Shown here one piece after another: positions 63,195 to 64,000 of a DNA stretch of 64,000 nt. The stretch is from Streptomyces sp. LHD-70. GTDB taxonomy: Bacteria; Actinomycetota; Actinomycetes; Streptomycetales; Streptomycetaceae. Numbering within the stretch: position 1 is the first letter of the stretch; the number at the start of each line of letters is the position of its first letter. Below the pieces are notes generated by a model. The model was not told the origin of the DNA. It did not search any database and saw nothing but the letters and a program-made list of their open reading frames with translations. The stretch spans positions 434,001 through 498,000 of the forward strand of contig NZ_JAVIFW010000001.1 of assembly GCF_031157275.1 (NCBI RefSeq), in the 5' to 3' direction. The position numbers and the translations under genes are program-made.

Positions 63195-63647
63195 CGCGGG
63201 CTTCTCGCGGCGCGCGGCAGCGGCCAGGGCCGGGTCGACGACCGTCTCGCCGCGCAGCACCCGCCTGATCGCCTCCGCCAGCTCCCCGACCGGCCCGTCC
63301 TTCACGAGCACGCCCGCCACGCCCGCGTCGAGGGCGCGGCGCAGCAGACCGGGGCGCCCGTACGTCGTGAGGACGAGGACCGCGCAGTCCGGGCACTCCG
63401 CGCGCAGCCCCGCCGCCACGTCCAGGCCGTCGCGCCCCGGCAGTTCGACGTCGAGCAGCGCCACGTCCGGCCGTACGGTCAGGGCCTCGGCCACCACCCG
63501 GTCGCCCGCGCCGACCTGCGCGACCACTGCGAGGTCCGGCTCCATGCCGAGCAGCAGGGCCAGCGCGCCGCGGCTCATGCTCGGATCCTCGGCGAGCAGG
63601 ACGCGCACGCTCTTGCTGGGGCGGCGGTCCGGAGGCATTTCATTCAT
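63186..63647 (-). CDS. Receiver-only response regulator (NarL type lacking its HTH)
   Basis: A 153-residue protein. The receiver domain is complete: acidic pair AEDPSM (about 19-20), phosphoacceptor Asp in VALLDVELPGRDGL (about 66), Thr in LVLTTYG and Lys in GVLVKDGPV. After VLRGETVVDPALAAAA, where NarL-family proteins continue into the LuxR-type HTH, it ends with RREKPASG. One acidic pair position is D followed by P (EDPS). Its last codons overlap the convergent MFS gene, so the HTH may have been lost by rearrangement. No kinase gene is adjacent. Confidence 0.85.
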   Translation of the reverse strand: MNEMPPDRRPSKSVRVLLAEDPSMSRGALALLLGMEPDLAVVAQVGAGDRVVAEALTVRPDVALLDVELPGRDGLDVAAGLRAECPDCAVLVLTTYGRPGLLRRALDAGVAGVLVKDGPVGELAEAIRRVLRGETVVDPALAAAARREKPASG

Positions 63648-63709
63648 ACGCCCAGATTAGGGCGGTTTGTCGCAATGGGCGCTCTGTGGTTGCGGGCAGG
63701 CCCCGTTCA

Positions 63710-63725
63710 TCTGACATTCCGTCAG
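63710..63725. promoter_or_regulatory. Copy of the TTCTGAC-N5-GTCAGAA palindrome before the MaoC gene
   Basis: TCTGACATTCCGTCAG: CTGAC-ATTCC-GTCAG, sharing TTCC in the spacer with the fadE34 copy. Confidence 0.6.
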
Positions 63726-63777
63726 TTGGGAGTCTTCACAAGCACGGAGGGCTGCGTTATACATGGTGACCATCGGC

Positions 63778-63793
63778 CTAGAACGCGTTCTAG
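63778..63793. promoter_or_regulatory. KstR-type operator before the MaoC gene
   Basis: CTAGAACGCGTTCTAG is a 16-bp perfect palindrome; the inner TAGAACGCGTTCTA fits TnnAACnnGTTnnA exactly. 131 bp upstream of the start codon. Confidence 0.8.
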
Positions 63794-63923
63794 AACCGCG
63801 GTTCGGGCCGGTCGAGAACGGCCTCGGTGCGGCCGACGGTGCGGACGGTCGCGCCGAGGTCTTCGCCCGTACGCACACACCCGTGGCGCACCCGCGACGC
63901 GAACGACAAGGAGCCGTGTCCCC

Positions 63924-64000
63924 ATGCCCATTGATGCCGCCAAGGCCGTAGCCGCCGAGCCCCGCAGCACCGACATCGCCTGGGACCACAAGGACATCCA
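63924..64000 (+). CDS. MaoC-family enoyl-CoA hydratase, N-terminal fragment
   Basis: Only the first 25 codons lie in the window: MPIDAAKAV... then IAWDHKDI. The MPID start and the W-x-x-x-D segment resemble mycobacterial Rv3538-type MaoC hydratases of sterol side-chain metabolism. AAGGAG precedes the ATG by 10 bases. A perfect KstR palindrome upstream supports membership in the sterol regulon. The assignment needs the rest of the gene. Confidence 0.65.
   Translation, partial: MPIDAAKAVAAEPRSTDIAWDHKDI

Overview
The window is high-GC actinobacterial chromosome and almost certainly Streptomyces. The evidence is G/C-rich third codon positions, many GTG starts and GTGA/ATGA stop-start overlaps, GGAGG-type ribosome binding sites, DUF397 and DUF5753-type regulator pairs, an SCO2322-family protein, and the dispersed G/C-rich intergenic repeats typical of that genus. 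I place about 60 protein genes and one tRNA-Val(TAC). No rRNA, phage or CRISPR is seen.

Layout. 1-6.9 kb: a tellurium-resistance-type (Ter) stress module with a DUF475 membrane protein, TerA, TerD, and a biosynthetic set (HpcH/HpaI-like lyase, a fused double phosphoribosyltransferase, a HAD phosphatase). 6.8-31.8 kb: mostly housekeeping and orphan genes, including two DedA proteins, a coiled-coil protein, tRNA-Val, a 2,4-dienoyl-CoA reductase with a PadR regulator, secreted Cu/Zn SOD-like protein, DoxX under a probable iron box, PhoD phosphatase, secreted HNH nuclease, TMEM165/GDT1 transporter, two MFS transporters, an FHA protein and a bacterial serpin. 32-35.2 kb: divergent cyp125 and fadA5. 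36.1-42 kb: an ECF-type vitamin transporter operon behind a probable cobalamin riboswitch. 42.3-49.5 kb: MBL hydrolase, aldehyde dehydrogenase, ferredoxin, kstR, then a glycosyltransferase/methyltransferase/toroid-protein set. 49.5-57.2 kb: an F420-type oxidoreductase, DUF5336 protein, amidase and a small accessory patch (VapBC-like toxin-antitoxin, anti-sigma-type ATPase, HTH/DUF397 pair, orphan double-glycine leader peptide). 57.2-60.7 kb: fadE34 and ltp1. 61.5 kb: a 109-bp MITE. 61.7-64 kb: an MFS exporter, a receiver-only response regulator and the start of a MaoC hydratase.

The main discovery is a dispersed sterol side-chain regulon. A TetR protein closely resembling mycobacterial KstR is encoded at 45.3-45.9 kb. 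Sites matching the KstR pattern TnnAACnnGTTnnA (exactly, or with one mismatch) lie before cyp125/fadA5, MBL hydrolase/aldehyde dehydrogenase-ferredoxin, kstR itself, fadE34-ltp1 and the MaoC gene. Together these encode terminal hydroxylation, oxidation, acyl-CoA dehydrogenation, hydration and thiolysis steps of the kind used on a cholesterol-like side chain. A second palindrome, TTCTGAC-N5-GTCAGAA, recurs at the same promoters and before an Rv3520c-like oxidoreductase, which suggests a second regulator. No sterol ring-opening genes are seen in this window.

Other items worth attention: the riboswitch-ECF operon with a transcobalamin-like toroid protein, an in-frame amber codon in a lipoprotein signal peptide, a dispersed repeat read in frame inside an ABC ATPase, a 40-bp tandem array that re-encodes a gene's stop codon, and a membrane-protein gene that has lost its own stop beside cyp125. 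All similarity statements come from memory of the families; no search was run.
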